Source of the DNA: Streptomyces actinomycinicus
GTDB taxonomy: Bacteria > Actinomycetota > Actinomycetes > Streptomycetales > Streptomycetaceae
DNA: 64,000 nucleotides
Assembly: GCF_016741775.1 (NCBI RefSeq)
Contig: NZ_JAERRK010000010.1
Coordinates: forward strand, 62,001 to 126,000
Direction of reading: 5' to 3'
In this document: piece by piece, positions 58,810 through 64,000 of the stretch
Numbering within the stretch: the stretch's first letter is position 1
Layout: the number at the start of each line of letters is the position of its first letter
The notes under the pieces: generated by a model
Seen by the model: the letters and a program-made list of their open reading frames with translations, nothing else
The model's database searches: none
What the model was told of the DNA's origin: nothing
Translations under genes and position numbers: made by a program

Positions 58810-59555
58810 ACGGAGCCCTCGACGGCACCGGCACCGTCCGCGACGGGCCCGGCACCGGCACCGTCCGCGACGGCCGCCGCGCGGGCTGTGTCCGACGCGC
58901 TCCCAGCCCACGCCGCCCCGGGGACGCCCTTCACATCGTCGTCCGCCCCGGCCGCACCCGGCATCCCAGCGTCCGGCATCCCGGCGGCGTCCGACGCCGA
59001 CCGGGCCGTGTGGGAAGCGCTCGCCGGCTCCGGGTCCCTCGGCGTCTCCGGGTCCTTCGTGGGGATGACCAGCAGCTTCGTGACGGAGCCGTCGTCGGCC
59101 ACGACGTCCCGGACGTGCCGGAAGCCCAGACGGCGGCACATCGCCAGGCTGGCGGTGTTCTCGGCGCCGACCATGCCGTACGCCTCGGTCAGCCCGAGGT
59201 TGTCGGCGGCGTGCCGGAGCAGGCCCCGCACCGCCTCGCCGCCCAGGCCGCGCCCCCAGTAACCGGGGGCGAGCGCGGTGACGAGTTCGTGGCCGTCGAC
59301 GTTGCCGGTGGGTTTCACCTCGGCGTGACCGACGTAGGCGCCCGCCGTCCACAGGCCCCACACGTCGAACCGGCCCTGGGGGTAGACGTCGGTGAGGATG
59401 GCGCGGAACAGCTCGCGCAGCTGCGGTTCGGGCACGAGGTCCTGTCCCATCCAGCGGCACACCTCGGCGTCGCGCAGCAGGGCGACGAAGTGGTCCTCGT
59501 GTTCGGGTCGGTAGGGGAGGAAGTCCAGGCGTTCGGTGCGCAGGACGGGGGTCAT
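58806..59555 (-). CDS. GNAT-family acetyltransferase with an Ala/Gly/Asp-rich tail
   Basis: 249 residues. A RimJ-type GNAT domain (about 1-170: VLRTERLDFLPYRPEHEDHFVALLRDAEVCRWMG, then LAPGYWGRGLGGEAVRGLLRHAADNLGLTEAYGMVGAENTASLAMCRRLGFRHV with the CoA loop). The remaining 75 residues are low-complexity Ala/Gly/Asp/Ser, with a 9-residue repeat (DGAGAGPVA type) coming from a 27-bp DNA repeat. The ATG is backed by CGAGGAGCC. Its position between MbtH and the exporter suggests tailoring or self-protection by acetylation (inference). Confidence 0.82.
   Translation of the reverse strand: MTPVLRTERLDFLPYRPEHEDHFVALLRDAEVCRWMGQDLVPEPQLRELFRAILTDVYPQGRFDVWGLWTAGAYVGHAEVKPTGNVDGHELVTALAPGYWGRGLGGEAVRGLLRHAADNLGLTEAYGMVGAENTASLAMCRRLGFRHVRDVVADDGSVTKLLVIPTKDPETPRDPEPASASHTARSASDAAGMPDAGMPGAAGADDDVKGVPGAAWAGSASDTARAAAVADGAGAGPVADGAGAVEGSV
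58824..58871 (-). repeat. 27-bp in-frame repeat at the end of the GNAT gene
   Basis: A 21-bp exact repeat (58824-58844 and 58851-58871) with a 27-bp period, encoding DGAGAGPVA / DGAGA in the C-terminal tail. Confidence 0.75.
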
Positions 59556-59815
59556 GGCGGGCTCCTCGGGTGAGATGCGGTGCGGTGGGGGCCGAGGGCG
59601 GTGGGGCGCCGGGACGGCGACGCGTGGGCGGTGAGACGGCAACGCCGGGGGACGGCGACGCGTGGGGGGCGGCGACGCGTGGAGGCGGCGACGCCGGCGG
59701 GCACGGCGGCGCGCGGGGGCGACGGCGCGTGCGGGGTGGGGTGCCGGGCCGGCGTGGTTACGCCGGCCCGGCCCGTGTCGGTGTGCCGGTGTGTCGGTCG
59801 GGGCGGGGCGGGGCG
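59556..59815. repeat. Low-complexity GGCGACGCGTGG-type degenerate repeats in the GNAT-MbtH spacer
   Basis: Roughly 17-21-bp steps of the form GACGGCGACGCGTGGG... repeat from about 59600 to 59735. No gene is visible in the 260-bp spacer; the low-complexity DNA replaces what should be a short operon junction. Confidence 0.6.
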
Positions 59816-60019
59816 TCAGCCGCCCGCGTTCTCCATGCGCTCGCGGAGGCTCTTGGGCCGCATGTCGGTCCAGACCTCGTCGACGTAGGCGGAGCACTCG
59901 GCCTCGGTGCCCTCCTTGCCGACGGGCTGCCAGCCGGCGGGCACCTCGATGTCGGCGGGCCAGAGGGAGTACTGCTCCTCGTCGTTGCGCAGCACCTGGT
60001 AGCGGGTGTTCTCGTCCAT
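59816..60019 (-). CDS. MbtH-family NRPS partner protein
   Basis: 67 residues. The family signature is clear: YQVLRNDEEQYSLWPADIEVPAGWQPVGKEGTEAECSAYVDEVWTDMRP, with the conserved NxExQyslWp...vPaGW and WtDmRP. MbtH proteins bind NRPS adenylation domains and are needed for their folding or activity. It lies 188 bp downstream of the NRPS gene on the same strand and should serve its adenylation domain. The start follows GAAGGCGAC. Confidence 0.95.
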   Translation of the reverse strand: MDENTRYQVLRNDEEQYSLWPADIEVPAGWQPVGKEGTEAECSAYVDEVWTDMRPKSLRERMENAGG

Positions 60020-60025
60020 GTCGCC

Positions 60026-60130
60026 TTCTTTCGTCGGTCTCAGTCGGTGGTTCGTCGGTCGTTCGTCGGTCTTGCGGCGGTCGTCCGCCGGTCTCAGTCG
60101 GTCGTTCCTCGTCCGGTTCGGGCGGTCGCG
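60026..60130. repeat. Short GTCGGT / TTCGTCGGTC repeats between the NRPS and MbtH genes
   Basis: CGTCGGTC-like blocks repeat every 8-21 bp (TCTCAGTCGGT occurs twice, at 60037 and 60093). The remaining spacer up to 60207 is plain GC-rich DNA. Confidence 0.55.
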
Positions 60131-60207
60131 GGTCGTCGGGGCGCGGGGGGCCCGGGGACCGTGCCGGGCGGCGCGCCGGGGCGGTGCCTCACGGGGCGGG
60201 CGGGCCG

Positions 60208-64000
<3,793 letters not shown>

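Noticed and set aside
58806..59555. Siderophore-specific acetyltransferase
   Set aside because: Position near an NRPS is suggestive, but the domain is a plain RimJ-type GNAT without IucB-like features; no siderophore gene is in the window.

Overview
The window is very GC-rich (codon third positions almost all G/C), uses many GTG starts and purine-rich Shine-Dalgarno sites, and carries mycothiol metabolism, F420-type oxidoreductase, SpoIIE/ANTAR, DUF574 and DUF6479 families. This points to Streptomyces or a close relative. The mix of secreted enzymes, solitary regulators, a resistance-type GTPase and the edge of an NRPS cluster looks like an accessory or arm-proximal chromosomal region (inference). 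No rRNA, tRNA, insertion sequence or CRISPR array was found.

Layout. 1-9.1 kb: a truncated GT-C membrane glycosyltransferase (-), a BlaI-type repressor, a GH65 phosphorylase + beta-phosphoglucomutase pair (-), a small P-loop kinase, a GT39 membrane transferase and a MurR/RpiR regulator. 9.5-16.5 kb: a small unknown protein, an ANTAR-GAF-PAS-SpoIIE phosphatase, a flavin reductase-like protein, a peptidoglycan-binding membrane protein, an ATP-grasp protein and a TetR regulator whose promoter shares a 14-bp site with the next gene, a DUF35 protein. 17.5-25.8 kb: a large secreted alpha/beta hydrolase, an F420-type oxidoreductase, a PatB/MalY aminotransferase, a DUF574 methyltransferase, a membrane-tethered streptogrisin-like protease and an L,D-transpeptidase. 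26-30.7 kb: a frameshifted Ser/Thr kinase relic, an SDR, the mscR/MBL formaldehyde detoxification pair, a small secreted protein and a SnoaL-like protein. 31-37.4 kb: a FolD paralogue, an ECF sigma factor with a membrane partner, a second ctaD with an overlapping small membrane gene, and a GT1-type glycosyltransferase. 37.4-46 kb: an alcohol dehydrogenase, a TetR regulator, a secreted beta-propeller, a secreted GH5, an Otr(A)/Tet(M)-type GTPase with an upstream leader ORF, and XdhC. 46-53.5 kb: a probable five-gene minus-strand operon (FAD/Fe-S oxidase, enolase-superfamily enzyme, SDR, phosphoesterase, GNAT) and an orphan rfbB. 53.8-64 kb: small proteins, a second SpoIIE phosphatase, an MFS exporter, GNAT, MbtH and the C-terminal part of an NRPS ending in an epimerase domain. 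That cluster continues past the right edge.

The most unusual property is a recurring pattern of short GC-rich tandem arrays. There are about a dozen, with unrelated units of 15 to 39 bp. They sit in spacers (24, 32, 34, 35 and 38 bp) and inside coding sequences, where the period is always a multiple of three (15, 21, 27, 36 and 39 bp). They lengthen protein linkers and tails, and at both SpoIIE phosphatase genes they run into the stop codon. One 21-bp unit family occurs both upstream of and inside the same gene.
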